NCBI RefSeq assembly: GCF_001561955.1 | Contig: NZ_CP014223.1 | Coordinates: forward strand, 2,666,001-2,730,000 | DNA length: 64,000 nucleotides | Source of the DNA: Anaerotignum propionicum DSM 1682 | GTDB lineage: Bacteria; Bacillota; Clostridia; Lachnospirales; Anaerotignaceae | Direction of reading: 5' to 3' | Shown here: positions 40,267 to 49,731 of the stretch, one piece after another | Numbering within the stretch: the stretch's first letter is position 1 | Layout of the letters: each line of letters opens with the position of its first letter | Made by a program: the position numbers and the translations under genes | Notes under the pieces: generated by a model | Database searches by the model: none | What the model was told of the DNA's origin: nothing | What the model saw: only the letters and a program-made list of their open reading frames with translations

Positions 40267-41457
40267 CTAAATTTTCTCATCCAATACTGAAATCCCTTCT
40301 TTTAGCTGGGTATCTTCAGCCACAGGTATTTCCTTCGCATCTTCATACCCCTCAGGCAGTTCAACTACCTTATCCGGCGTAATTCCTGTACCGTGGATAG
40401 AAGTTCCGTTAGGTGTAAAATATTTTTGAATGGTAATGTTTAGTCCTGAACCATCAGGCAAGGTAAATAACCGTTGCACTAAGCCTTTGCCAAAGGTTTG
40501 TGTTCCAACCAATGTGGCAGCTCCCATATCCTTTGCTGCCCCCGCAAAAATTTCCGATGCGCTGGCACTGTTGCCATTTACCAAAACAACCATGGGAATA
40601 TCCAAATATTTATCATCACAAATAAGCTCTTCTCGTTTTCCTTCTTTATCCTCTGTATAAACCATAAGACCCTTGGGTAAAAGTTCATCCCCAATCAAAT
40701 AGACAGAACGAACCAAACCGCCCGGGTTGTTTCTCAAATCCAGAACCAGCCCCTTCATTCCTTGCCCTTGCAATTCCTTTAAAGCCGCCATAAACTGGTC
40801 GTAAGTGTTTTCTTTAAAACCACTGATACATATATATCCTTTTTCCTTATCCAGCATTCTACTTTCAACACTTTTCATTATAACGTCTTCTCGTTTCAGG
40901 GTAAATGTCTGGGTAGCCCCATTGGAGGGTCTAAAAACATCTATTTTTACTGTACTTCCCACAGGTCCCCGCATCTTTTCCGCAACATCATTCAAAGTAA
41001 GGCTGGTTACATCCTCACCATCAATTTTTTTAATGATATCTCCAGCCAAAACACCCGCCTTTTGGGCAGGGTATCCCTCCATTAAGGAATAAACAACGAC
41101 GCCTCCATCTTCCGATTGATACACCGTTACGCCAATGCCCTCAAAATGCCCACCTGTGTTTTGCAGATATTTTTCTAAATAATCCTTTGTCATATAATAT
41201 GTATACCTGTCTCCAACACCGGCAACCATGCCTGCAAACATGCCCTCATCCAGCATATCCTTATCCAAGTCATCCACATAATATCTATCTAAAAAATCTT
41301 CAATCACATCCATTTTCGCTGCCTTAGACATGCCGATGTCAAAAGGCAGATACTGCCAGGGTACCCACTGTTGAACAAGGGCAGTTCTTCCCACCATGGA
41401 ACATACTAACATCACCGCTACCGCAGCGCCAAACCCTTTCCAAAAATCCTTTTTCAT
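40267..41457 (-). CDS. S41 family carboxyl-terminal processing peptidase
   Basis: A 396-residue protease with an N-terminal signal anchor (about residues 8-30), a PDZ domain (around 90-190, with GIGVTVYQSEDGGVVV and GDIIKKIDGEDV) and the S41 catalytic domain with the serine in NGNSASASEIFAGA and the lysine in TQTFGKGLVQ. It acts outside the membrane. In Firmicutes such CtpA proteases commonly follow ftsEX and a murein hydrolase gene; here the hydrolase gene is absent. The start follows GAGG at slightly long distance. Confidence 0.94.
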   Translation of the reverse strand: MKKDFWKGFGAAVAVMLVCSMVGRTALVQQWVPWQYLPFDIGMSKAAKMDVIEDFLDRYYVDDLDKDMLDEGMFAGMVAGVGDRYTYYMTKDYLEKYLQNTGGHFEGIGVTVYQSEDGGVVVYSLMEGYPAQKAGVLAGDIIKKIDGEDVTSLTLNDVAEKMRGPVGSTVKIDVFRPSNGATQTFTLKREDVIMKSVESRMLDKEKGYICISGFKENTYDQFMAALKELQGQGMKGLVLDLRNNPGGLVRSVYLIGDELLPKGLMVYTEDKEGKREELICDDKYLDIPMVVLVNGNSASASEIFAGAAKDMGAATLVGTQTFGKGLVQRLFTLPDGSGLNITIQKYFTPNGTSIHGTGITPDKVVELPEGYEDAKEIPVAEDTQLKEGISVLDEKI

Positions 41458-41642
41458 TCATTCATTCGCCTCGTTTTCCTACGACTTTCTTTTATCCTAT
41501 GAATTGCCTGTGAAAAACATACCCTATCACTCTCATGAAAAAACCATCCTGCCTCGTTCTTTTTTGAAAAGTGCTCCGCAAATGCATTGCCATCGCTCTG
41601 CCCTTCCCAAAAAGCTTTTCCGCCCGGATGGTTTCCGATTTT

Positions 41643-42542
41643 TTATACCTGTAAATGCTTACGAATGGAGGTCACACTGCCAATTACACCTAAAAGAACG
41701 CCAAAGACCAACGCCACTGGGAATAATACGATAAAAACATCACCTGTAAGTAAAAATTGTATCATCTTAATTACAGGGAAATAGCTATACAGAGAGCTGA
41801 TAACCTTTGCGTAAATGGGCATTCCTATTAATAACGGAATGACTGCCCCAACTAAGCCAATAATTACGCCCTCAATGATAAACGGCCATCTGATAAACCA
41901 ATCTGTTGCACCCACATATTTCATGATGTTAATTTCAACCCTTCTGTTTACCACAGAAATTCGGATAGTATTCATAATAATCATTACAGATATAACGCCC
42001 AAAATCAGCATGACTAAAATACTGGCAATATTAAATACCTTGTTGGCCTTCATAATCAGCTCCGTTTCCGTCTGACCATGGCGAATATTGTCGATACCAT
42101 CTATGCCTTTCAGCGCCGCCAATACACTACCCTGATTATCAATGCTTTCCAAAGTAATTTGGAACGAATGGGATAAGGGGTTATTTGTTTCATCCAACCC
42201 TTCAAAAATATCCTCATCTGCGCCCCAATCCTTCTTTAAGGCTTCCAGTGCATCACCGGGAGAAATATATTGCACATCTAAAACGTGATCTATCTTAGAA
42301 ATTTTTGTTTTCATTTCCTCAATTTCCTGGCTGGTTGGATTGCCCCCCAAGAAAACAGAAATGCCAATGGAATCTTCCATCTGCTGTAAAATATGCTGCA
42401 AATTCGATGCAACGCAGTAAGAGAAGGACATTATGGAAATACAGGCCATTACCGCTACAATGGAAGCCACTGTCATCAGCAAATTTTTCTTCAATCCGCT
42501 AAGGCCTTCTTTTAAAAAATATTTAATTGTACTAGGCCTCAT
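41643..42542 (-). CDS. ftsX: Cell-division permease-like protein FtsX
   Basis: A 299-residue protein with four membrane segments: one near the N-terminus (about 21-45), an extracellular domain of about 110 residues, then three at the C-terminus (about 165-290), which carries the FtsX signature NTIRISVVNRRVEINIMKYVGATDWFIRWPFI. With FtsE it controls extracellular peptidoglycan hydrolases. The ATG at 42542 is preferred (AAAGGTGGG) and overlaps ftsE by 11 bases; a start at 42575 would extend deeper into ftsE without a ribosome site. Confidence 0.95.
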   Translation of the reverse strand: MRPSTIKYFLKEGLSGLKKNLLMTVASIVAVMACISIMSFSYCVASNLQHILQQMEDSIGISVFLGGNPTSQEIEEMKTKISKIDHVLDVQYISPGDALEALKKDWGADEDIFEGLDETNNPLSHSFQITLESIDNQGSVLAALKGIDGIDNIRHGQTETELIMKANKVFNIASILVMLILGVISVMIIMNTIRISVVNRRVEINIMKYVGATDWFIRWPFIIEGVIIGLVGAVIPLLIGMPIYAKVISSLYSYFPVIKMIQFLLTGDVFIVLFPVALVFGVLLGVIGSVTSIRKHLQV

Positions 42543-43218
42543 CGCTATACCCACCTTTTTTAATATCTCTGACAATTTGTCCTTGTTTTAAGGTAACAAC
42601 CCGCTTTTGCATATCATCCACAATATCTCTTGCATGGGTTGCCATTACAATAGTAGTTCCCCGCTTATTGATATCATCCAATAACTGCATAATGCCCCAA
42701 GCTGTCTCAGGGTCAAGGTTACCCGTAGGTTCATCACAAATCAAAATCGGAGGATTATTTACGATTGCTCTTGCCAATGCGGTCCTTTGCTGTTCTCCAC
42801 CGGAAAGCTGATTGGGATAACTTCTTCCCTTTTTCCCAAGGCCTACCAATGCCAATACTGCAGGAACATTTCTGCGAATAATGCGGCTGGGTGCCTCAAT
42901 TACCCGCATGGCAAATGCAACATTTTCATATACAGTTTTATTGGGCAGCAATCGGAAATCTTGAAACACTACCCCTAAATTACGACGAAGATAAGGAACT
43001 TGGTTCCTGCTCAGTTCGTTTGTTTTCACACGGTTAATGGTAATATCTCCTGTTGAGGGTTCCAGTTCTTTTAAAAGCAGCTTAATCAGGGTGGATTTCC
43101 CGGAGCCACTTGAGCCCACAATAAACACAAAATCACCTTTTTCAATATGTAGGTTTAAATTTTCAACTCCACGGGAGCCGTTTGGATATGTTTTCGTTAC
43201 GTTATTGAGCCATATCAT
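42532..43218 (-). CDS. ftsE: Cell-division ATP-binding protein FtsE
   Basis: A 228-residue ABC ATPase with Walker A GSSGSGKST, Q-loop VFQDFRLLP, signature LSGGEQQRTALARA, Walker B LICDEPTGNLDP and switch His in MATHARD. It begins MIWLNNVTKTYPNGS, typical FtsE. It powers FtsX. It is transcribed from the promoter at 43306-43334 and leads the ftsE-ftsX-ctpA group. Confidence 0.97.
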   Translation of the reverse strand: MIWLNNVTKTYPNGSRGVENLNLHIEKGDFVFIVGSSGSGKSTLIKLLLKELEPSTGDITINRVKTNELSRNQVPYLRRNLGVVFQDFRLLPNKTVYENVAFAMRVIEAPSRIIRRNVPAVLALVGLGKKGRSYPNQLSGGEQQRTALARAIVNNPPILICDEPTGNLDPETAWGIMQLLDDINKRGTTIVMATHARDIVDDMQKRVVTLKQGQIVRDIKKGGYSDEA

Positions 43219-43305
43219 TAACGTATCTTCCTTTCTTCCAGTAAATTTTAAAAAATATGAACAAATATTTCATATTTCGTCATTTTTCCTTACAATGCAT
43301 TCTAA

Positions 43306-43334
43306 AGTATAGCATAAAACACCTATACGAACAA
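43306..43334 (-). promoter_or_regulatory. Sigma-A promoter of ftsE-ftsX
   Basis: TTGTTC at 43329-43334 and TATACT at 43306-43311 on the minus strand, 17 bases apart. Confidence 0.7.
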
Positions 43335-43454
43335 CCCTAAACCACCATTCGACTTCTTGGAAATTATTAAATATTTGTTAATTAGTAATTTTCAACCCAC
43401 CGATTGACCTAGAATTTATAACTTAACCCAAAATAGACAGTTCCTTCCAAAAAT

Positions 43455-43500
43455 AAAAAAGCAGATAGTTTTCCAACGTCTCCAATGGAAAATTATCTGC
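43455..43500 (-). terminator. Intrinsic terminator after the CdaR-type gene
   Basis: GCAGATAGTTTTCCA at 43461-43475 pairs with the arm at 43486-43500 with one mismatch; six T follow on the minus strand. Confidence 0.88.
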
Positions 43501-43528
43501 TCTTCATTCCGAGTATATTTTTAATTCA

Positions 43529-44620
43529 TCAATAAACCATCTTATCCATATAAATCATATATTTGCTTACCATTAAGGTAATCTTGAAAATAATTGCATC
43601 ATCGAAATTTCTTAAATCCAACCCTGTCATCTTCTGAAGCTTATCTAATCTGTAAACCAAAGTGTTTCTATGAATATACAGCTGACGACTTGTTTCAGAG
43701 ACATTCAGGTTGTTTTCGAAGAATTTGTTCACCGTTGCCAAAGTTTCGTCATCAAAATCATCCATTGTTAAACCATGGAGAACTTCCTTAATAAACATAC
43801 GGCAAAGGGGCAGTGGCAGCTGATAAATCAGACGGCCAATTCCAAGCTTCTCATAATTTACAATAAACTTATCGGTCTCAAAGATTTTGCCTACTTCCAA
43901 AGCCATTTTTGCTTCTTTATAAGAACGGGAAACATCTTTTAAATCACCAACAATGGTACCGCTGGAAATATAAACACGGCTGTTTGTTTCGGCGTTTAAG
44001 GTTTCCTCAATGCTCTTGGCAAAGCGGTCAATATCATCAGCAGATTCCTTGTCTTTCAATTCTTTTACCAAAATAATACTGTGCTCATCCACAGCTGTAA
44101 CAAAATCCTTAGTCTTAGCAGGGAAAACGCTTCTCACAATCTCAACCACATTCATTTCCTTATCGATATTTGTTTCGATCAAATATACAATACGGTGAAC
44201 ATTGTTTTCGATATGTAGCTTTTTGGCACGGCTGTAGATATCTACCAAAAGCAGATTATCGAGCAACAAGTTCTTGATAAAATTGTCTTTATCGTATCTC
44301 TCTTTGTATGCCACCAACAAGCTCTGAATTTGAAAAGAGGCAATTTTACCAATCTGGTAACCGGCCTCATCCTCACCCTTTACCTGAATTACATACTCGG
44401 GCACACCATTGTCATAGATTTTGAAATATTGATAGCCCAAAATCAACTGACTTTCTGCAGGGGAGCTAATAAAATTCTCCACAGCATCAATCTGCCGTCC
44501 AATCATGTTTTCCTCGGTTGTGGCGATTACTTTTCCTTCTTTTTCCACCACGCTTAGTTCCTTACGGGTGATGTTTTTTAAACCATCAATTGTGCTTTGC
44601 AAAATCTGATTGGAAATCAT
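43529..44620 (-). CDS. CdaR/PucR family transcriptional regulator
   Basis: A 363-residue regulator with an N-terminal putative sugar-diacid-recognition domain (about 1-130, starting ISNQILQSTIDGLKN), a central GGDEF-like CdaR domain with an SSGTIVGDLKDVSRSYKEAKMAL motif, and a C-terminal helix-turn-helix (NLNVSETSRQLYIHRNTLVYRLDKLQKMTGLDLRNF). The family controls carbohydrate-acid or purine use, but no such genes are in the neighbourhood, so the target is open. It is monocistronic. Confidence 0.9.
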   Translation of the reverse strand: MISNQILQSTIDGLKNITRKELSVVEKEGKVIATTEENMIGRQIDAVENFISSPAESQLILGYQYFKIYDNGVPEYVIQVKGEDEAGYQIGKIASFQIQSLLVAYKERYDKDNFIKNLLLDNLLLVDIYSRAKKLHIENNVHRIVYLIETNIDKEMNVVEIVRSVFPAKTKDFVTAVDEHSIILVKELKDKESADDIDRFAKSIEETLNAETNSRVYISSGTIVGDLKDVSRSYKEAKMALEVGKIFETDKFIVNYEKLGIGRLIYQLPLPLCRMFIKEVLHGLTMDDFDDETLATVNKFFENNLNVSETSRQLYIHRNTLVYRLDKLQKMTGLDLRNFDDAIIFKITLMVSKYMIYMDKMVY

Positions 44621-44921
44621 TGCCCTCTCTCCTCAAATTAGTATTTTTATTTCTCTTTATCCTGAAACATCAGCCTTTGGGTAATATAAAGACTGTAAAA
44701 TATGCCGAAAAGATACCATTTCATCTATTGATAAAATAGCCTAATCCTATTTTATAACATAATCACAAAAAAATAAAGAGAAATTGCAAAAAAAACATAC
44801 AAAATCTCTTTGTATTTAAATTTTTCATAAAAAGAAGCAGTTTTTTTTATTTAAACTGTCTGAGACGCTCAATTTTTGTTCCGAATCAGATACAATAAAA
44901 ACAAATTTATACTGTTATTTT
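44621..44921. other. Gap after YitT
   Basis: About 300 AT-rich bases. A CAGTTT/AAACTG pair near 44838-44857 might be a weak terminator of the envelope operon. The CdaR-gene promoter must be here but was not identified. Confidence 0.45.
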
Positions 44922-45776
44922 TTACTTTTGCATCATATCTTCCCCTAAAACTTCCCGAATATCAGTGACAAGGAAAATTGCATTTCGGTCAATATTCATG
45001 ATAATACTTTTGGCTCCTTGGATCTCTTTTTGGGAAAAGATACAAAAAAGAATTCCCCTTTCGTCGGCACCAAGGTTTCCTTCTCCACAGAATTTGGCGG
45101 CATCTCTTGCCAATCTTAGGTTTAATATGCTTGCAATATCTTGTGCATTCTCAGAAATAACAATTGCAGCTCTTACAACATCACCGCCTTCTAATACCCA
45201 TTTTGTACATCTTTCGGTAATAAAAACAGAGAGTATTGCATATAAGCCGCTAATTCCGCCAAACATGAGCATACCTGCCGAAATAACCACTGCATCCATA
45301 ATGAATATTTTTTTGGAAATAGAGGGTCTAGGCCAAATCTTTTGCATCAAGTATGCGGCTAGATCAACCCCCCCCGTTGTTCCACCACAGCGTAAAACCA
45401 AACCAATTCCAATGCCCACCAATGCACCACCGTACACCGATGATATCATATAATCCCCTGTGTAAAAGGTAATATCCTGCACCAAAAAGAGCATCAATGA
45501 AAATAAAAGAGAGGTCAAAATTGTTTTTCCAACAAATCGACCTCCCTGCATCTTCCAAGCAGCAAGAAAAAGAGGAAAGTTCAATACAGCATTCACCAAC
45601 CAAAGGGGTGTGGGAAACCCAAGCTGTGCCGAAGTAAAAGCATTGAGCATAATACCGATACCTGTTACACCTCCGGCAACCAAATGGGCCGGCTCTAAAA
45701 AGCATTGAATGCCAATGGCCATCAGCAGTGTTCCGCAAATACTTAATACAATATCCTCTATTTTCTTTTCATACAT
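44922..45776 (-). CDS. YitT family membrane protein
   Basis: A 284-residue protein with five to six membrane segments (about residues 10-195) of the YitT_membrane domain, with the GGTTGGVDLAAYL motif, followed by a cytosolic DUF2179 domain (about 215-280). The family is widespread in Firmicutes, with unknown function. The ATG follows GCGGAGATAATG and lies four bases after the TagA/WecG stop, so it is probably the last gene of the polymer operon; whether it takes part in that pathway is unknown. Confidence 0.92.
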   Translation of the reverse strand: MYEKKIEDIVLSICGTLLMAIGIQCFLEPAHLVAGGVTGIGIMLNAFTSAQLGFPTPLWLVNAVLNFPLFLAAWKMQGGRFVGKTILTSLLFSLMLFLVQDITFYTGDYMISSVYGGALVGIGIGLVLRCGGTTGGVDLAAYLMQKIWPRPSISKKIFIMDAVVISAGMLMFGGISGLYAILSVFITERCTKWVLEGGDVVRAAIVISENAQDIASILNLRLARDAAKFCGEGNLGADERGILFCIFSQKEIQGAKSIIMNIDRNAIFLVTDIREVLGEDMMQK

Positions 45777-45780
45777 AACA

Positions 45781-46512
45781 TTATCTCCGCTTCCTCATTT
45801 TCAGGACTGTGAAAGCAAAAATAGGTAAACGCATCATTCTGCGCCATCTGGTGGGCTGTGTAATTAGGCGGTAAAACCATTCCAAACCAAGCTTTTGAAA
45901 TAGCTTCGGTGCCCGCTTCACATTTCCTGCCATTACATCAAAGCTGCCGCCCACGCCAATGGAAACTCTGGCTCCAAAAAGACGCATATTTTCGTATATC
46001 CATTTTTCTTGTTTAGGCGCTCCCAGTCCTACTAACAGTATGGACGGAGATAGCTTTTTTATGTCATGAATTATCTTTTTTTCTTCTTTCCCATCAAAAT
46101 ATCCGTTGTGTATCCCAACAATTTTTAAACCAGGATATTTCCTTGTCATTCTTCTTGCGGCTTCCGCTGCAACGCCGGGGGCTCCGCCAAAAAAATAGAA
46201 GGTATGATCCGTTCCTGCCAATTCAGAGAAAAGATTTTGCGTTAAGTCATAACCCGCTACACGTTCCTTCAACCGAATAGAGCTGTATTTTGATGCCCAA
46301 ACTACACCGATTCCGTCAGGCACAACCATATCTGCTTCCCTCAAAATGGACATCAGCTCCTGATTCTTCTGGGCCTCCATCACAATCTCAGGGTTTGGTG
46401 TACAGATAAAATGCTGCCCCTCGGTATTCAAAAGAATTTTTACCCTTGCAATGGCTTCTTTCATGGTCACCGCATCAAAGGGTACATTTAAAACCTGTGT
46501 CAATTTCCTCAT
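45781..46512 (-). CDS. WecG/TagA/CpsF family glycosyltransferase
   Basis: A 243-residue enzyme that adds N-acetylmannosamine (or a related sugar) to lipid-linked GlcNAc-PP-undecaprenol, the committed step of teichoic-acid-like and secondary-polymer linkage units. Family motifs visible: TPNPEIVMEAQ near residue 40, the catalytic-Asp-bearing VPDGIGVVW, GGAPGVAAEAA, and GLGAPKQEKW with GVGGSFDVMAGNVKRAP. The start overlaps the GT4/CsaB gene end by four bases. Its presence is the main hint that the operon makes a wall polymer. Confidence 0.93.
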   Translation of the reverse strand: MRKLTQVLNVPFDAVTMKEAIARVKILLNTEGQHFICTPNPEIVMEAQKNQELMSILREADMVVPDGIGVVWASKYSSIRLKERVAGYDLTQNLFSELAGTDHTFYFFGGAPGVAAEAARRMTRKYPGLKIVGIHNGYFDGKEEKKIIHDIKKLSPSILLVGLGAPKQEKWIYENMRLFGARVSIGVGGSFDVMAGNVKRAPKLFQKLGLEWFYRLITQPTRWRRMMRLPIFAFTVLKMRKRR

Positions 46513-48752
46513 TTTTTTCGCCCTCTTCCGTGCCGCAAAAGCTTCGCAAGATACTGTTCATTCTGGTGCGCCTGCCCTTCCAGCAATGCCTCTTTCTCTT
46601 CTAAAATCTCAATATATTTTTCTCTATTATGGATAATATCATCCACCATTTCCAGTGTTTTATCCATATCAAATTCTTTTAGCTTTCCGCCACTGGGCAT
46701 TTCCAGCTTCTCCAAATAATATTCAATTTTAGGGTCATAAATAAACCCAATCAAGGGCACCTTTTGCCGTGCCGCAAATATCAGTGTGTGTAGACGCATA
46801 CTGAGAATAAAATTCGATAAACTAATGATTCCCATCACTTCATAGGGAGAATAGTTATTATGGAGAATATAAGCATTTTGTTTCATCTTTTTGCGAACCT
46901 TTTCACTTACCGTAATATCATTAGGCATCTGCATTGCCAAAAAGACAATGGTTCTATCGTATTTTTCAATAATGGTATCGCAAAGCTTGGCAAAACGGTC
47001 AATAAACCGATCCATCTCCCGCCAGTTGCGCACAGAAACCACAACAAGGGGTTTGTCCAACGGAATACCTTCTGCCTCCAGAAGACTTTTTGCGTCTTCC
47101 TTTGTAATGCTCTCCATGGTAAATACAGGGTCAGCTGTCACAAAGCACTTTTTCGGATTTACACCCATGGAAAGAAGTTCATCATAGGAGTTTTCCTCTC
47201 TGAGGGTAATCAAATCCGCACGATTTACCACCTGTTTCACCAACCGCCTGTTTCTTTTTCCTGAAACAGGGCCGATGCCGTTGGCATAAAGCATCACTCT
47301 TTTTCTCATAAGCTTTGCTGCAACGGTAATGGAAAGATAATACATTAAGGAGCGGGTACTGGTGCTGTCCTGCAATAGGGATCCACCACCGCTTAACAAA
47401 ACATCACAGTCTCGCACTGCACGCAAAACCTCCCAAAATCCAAAACGGTACACAGCTTCAATACCGTATTTTTCTCTGGTGCCAACAGGATTATTGGAAA
47501 GCACGGTAATGTGGTAGTTATCACCCATTTGCTGAATATTTTTGTGCATGGAAATCATGATAGCCTCATCGCCTGTATTGTTAAAGCCGTAATAACCGCT
47601 CATAACCACATGATACTGAGGTGTGTGCATTTCTTTCCAAGCTCTTTCATAAGCCTTCACACAATCCAAGGCCATTTTTGTAACGGAATAGTATTGGAAA
47701 ATAACCTCCCTACCGTAAGCCCCCGCCTGCTGACGCTGTTCTGGAGTCATCTGGTTAAAGGCATAAACCACATCTTGATACAATTGCTTTTCTGTAGACA
47801 ATTCACATCCACGACAGCAGAAATTGTTTTCTTGGGCGAGCTCTAGCTTATCTCGACCGAAAATACCAATATAACCCTCGTTACCCGCAACGATTGTGGT
47901 TTTTTCCCCAGCCATGGCTTCCAATGCCGCACGGCTGACACCCACAAATACATCCCCAACAGCTACCAGCTCATTAATATCTGTTCTGGCGCCTGTCATG
48001 GTGATACAGTTTTTCCCAATCTGTATATTCGCTTCTTTGCTTTTTTCCAACAATTCATTATAAACATCGCCGCCGCCAACAATAATCATACGAAGCCCGG
48101 GTATTGCTTTAGCAAGCTGTGGTGCAAGGGATATGAGCTGTCTTGCAACCAAAGCTCGGCTTTCATCCATACGACTTACATAAACTAAAGTAGTGTCTTC
48201 CTCCTTTAAGGAAAATTCCTTGCGTACTTTACTGCCATCCGTATTGGGAGAAAATTTTTCTGTATCAATCCCATTGATGGTAACAAATATATCTTCATTA
48301 CGCACATGGTAATTTTCAATTAAATATCTGCGAATATCCTCACTGACTGCAACAACCTTCTGTCCCCAGTTGGTCAAATACTTCAAGCCCATCCCTGTAT
48401 AAAAAACCCAGTGCGCTGATGTCACAAAGGTAAATTTCTGTTTTTTAAAGAGCAACCCGCAGATAAAGCCAGGAATTCTTGCATGGGAATGAACAATATC
48501 TACTTTCTCCTTGCGAATAATTTTTTTAAGCAAAAAGTAGGATTTTATCATCTTAAATACATTTCGTTGATGCATGGGTACTTTATAATGCTTAATTCCA
48601 ACCTCTTCCAGCTCTTTCTCATAAACACCGCCGTTTGAAGCCACAATAATATCATACCCTTGCTTTTTCAATTCCTTTGACAGCTCAACCACATGGGTTT
48701 CCGCCCCGCCGATTTCCAAGCCCATTAAAGCCATTAATATTTTGTAATTCAT
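46509..48752 (-). CDS. Fused GT4 glycosyltransferase and CsaB-type polysaccharide pyruvyl transferase
   Basis: A 747-residue two-enzyme protein. Residues about 1-375 form a GT-B, family-4 glycosyltransferase (NYKILMALMGLEIGGAETHVVELS, VVAVSEDIRRYL, TINGIDTEKFSP, VGGGDVYNELL). Residues about 380-735 match CsaB (SGYYGFNNTGDEAIMISM, LLSGGGSLLQDSTSTRSLMYYL, ANGIGPVSGKRNRRLVK, SMRLHTLIFAA), the ketal-pyruvyl transferase whose pyruvylated polymer is recognised by SLH domains. In Bacillus these are usually separate genes. The ATG at 48752 lies close to the DUF4330 stop (48767). Confidence 0.9.
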   Translation of the reverse strand: MNYKILMALMGLEIGGAETHVVELSKELKKQGYDIIVASNGGVYEKELEEVGIKHYKVPMHQRNVFKMIKSYFLLKKIIRKEKVDIVHSHARIPGFICGLLFKKQKFTFVTSAHWVFYTGMGLKYLTNWGQKVVAVSEDIRRYLIENYHVRNEDIFVTINGIDTEKFSPNTDGSKVRKEFSLKEEDTTLVYVSRMDESRALVARQLISLAPQLAKAIPGLRMIIVGGGDVYNELLEKSKEANIQIGKNCITMTGARTDINELVAVGDVFVGVSRAALEAMAGEKTTIVAGNEGYIGIFGRDKLELAQENNFCCRGCELSTEKQLYQDVVYAFNQMTPEQRQQAGAYGREVIFQYYSVTKMALDCVKAYERAWKEMHTPQYHVVMSGYYGFNNTGDEAIMISMHKNIQQMGDNYHITVLSNNPVGTREKYGIEAVYRFGFWEVLRAVRDCDVLLSGGGSLLQDSTSTRSLMYYLSITVAAKLMRKRVMLYANGIGPVSGKRNRRLVKQVVNRADLITLREENSYDELLSMGVNPKKCFVTADPVFTMESITKEDAKSLLEAEGIPLDKPLVVVSVRNWREMDRFIDRFAKLCDTIIEKYDRTIVFLAMQMPNDITVSEKVRKKMKQNAYILHNNYSPYEVMGIISLSNFILSMRLHTLIFAARQKVPLIGFIYDPKIEYYLEKLEMPSGGKLKEFDMDKTLEMVDDIIHNREKYIEILEEKEALLEGQAHQNEQYLAKLLRHGRGRKK

Positions 48753-48766
48753 ATCCACCCCGCCTG

Positions 48767-49243
48767 TCACATTTCAATATTTGTAACCTTGATTGTCGGC
48801 TTCGCATACTTTGTAAAGACATCCATTTCCGAGTTTACCTTAAGCTCAACCACACCGTCCACAAAATATCCATCTTCTTTTTCCATCACAGAGCCATCAA
48901 TAGTCATTTTCACTCTATAATAATCAGGATATTGGGCACGAACCATACCGCCATTGCCATCAGGCAAATTATAAAACAAAGGGGAGTACTCTATTCCCTT
49001 GATTTCACCGATGCAAATTCCCGTCTTATCATCAAATATTAAATCACCTTCATGAAGTGCTTTCACCGTAGGCATACGCACCTTATCAATAAAAGCGGTA
49101 TATGTGGTTTTCTCAGCCTCTTCATCAACCCCAGAGGATTCAACCCGATTAATAACACCTGTCTTTAGAACGGCTAAAGCAACCACAGCCACTAAAGTTA
49201 GTATAATCAGTATATCAACAATATTTGGTCTTCTTTTGGCCAT
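48767..49243 (-). CDS. DUF4330 domain protein, second of two
   Basis: A 158-residue protein with an N-terminal membrane segment (PNIVDILIILTLVAVVALAVL, about 6-26) and an extracytoplasmic part made of short beta strands with a VKALHEGDLIFDDKTGICIGEI block. This fits DUF4330, of unknown function. It starts two bases after its paralog stops and is followed by the pyruvyl transferase gene, so it is translationally embedded in the polymer operon. Confidence 0.82.
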   Translation of the reverse strand: MAKRRPNIVDILIILTLVAVVALAVLKTGVINRVESSGVDEEAEKTTYTAFIDKVRMPTVKALHEGDLIFDDKTGICIGEIKGIEYSPLFYNLPDGNGGMVRAQYPDYYRVKMTIDGSVMEKEDGYFVDGVVELKVNSEMDVFTKYAKPTIKVTNIEM

Positions 49244-49245
49244 TC

Positions 49246-49731
49246 TTATTCACCGTCCCTTACTTCGACAACAATACCCTTAAATGCGTACCCCTTGCCC
49301 TTTACATTTAGCTCCATACCAACCTTTACCGTTGTGCCTTCCACAGTAATATCCTTCTCCGTTTCCGTACCGTTTCCTTCCACGGTTAAAGTGATATTAC
49401 TATATCCTTCCACAGGCAATTTCTGATACGCTCCTGTTTCCTTGCTGAAAATCACCTCGGTATAGGGTTCTGAGGCTACTTCTTTGGCAACACCTAAATA
49501 TGCCCCGGTGGAGCTGTTAAAAACCTTACCTCCGATAATAGGTGCCTCTGCAGTTTCCGTCAATACTTCCCGTCCCTCTACAACGTAGGTATACGCTTTT
49601 TTAGCAGAAGTGTCCTGTTTTCCACCGCCCATAAACAGCTTAACTCCAACTACTCCTGCAATAATGATAAGCAGAATCAAAATGATATCCACAATATTGA
49701 ATATCCCAAATAGCTTTCTGTTTTTCTTCAT
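49246..49731 (-). CDS. DUF4330 domain protein, first of two
   Basis: A 161-residue protein with an N-terminal anchor (FNIVDIILILLIIIAGVVGVKLF, about 11-33) and a secreted domain with the paralogous PIIGGKVFNSSTGAYLGVAKEV block. It shares the anchor signature (NIVDIxxIL) and layout with its neighbour. Its ATG follows GGAGG and overlaps the GT4 gene end by four bases. Pairs of such small anchored proteins suggest a subunit role in an assembly complex, but that is inference. Confidence 0.82.
   Translation of the reverse strand: MKKNRKLFGIFNIVDIILILLIIIAGVVGVKLFMGGGKQDTSAKKAYTYVVEGREVLTETAEAPIIGGKVFNSSTGAYLGVAKEVASEPYTEVIFSKETGAYQKLPVEGYSNITLTVEGNGTETEKDITVEGTTVKVGMELNVKGKGYAFKGIVVEVRDGE

Larger units (their letters stand above)
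43219..43528. other. Gap between the CdaR gene and ftsE
   Basis: About 310 bases with the ftsE promoter at the left and the CdaR-gene terminator at the right; no gene. Confidence 0.6.
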
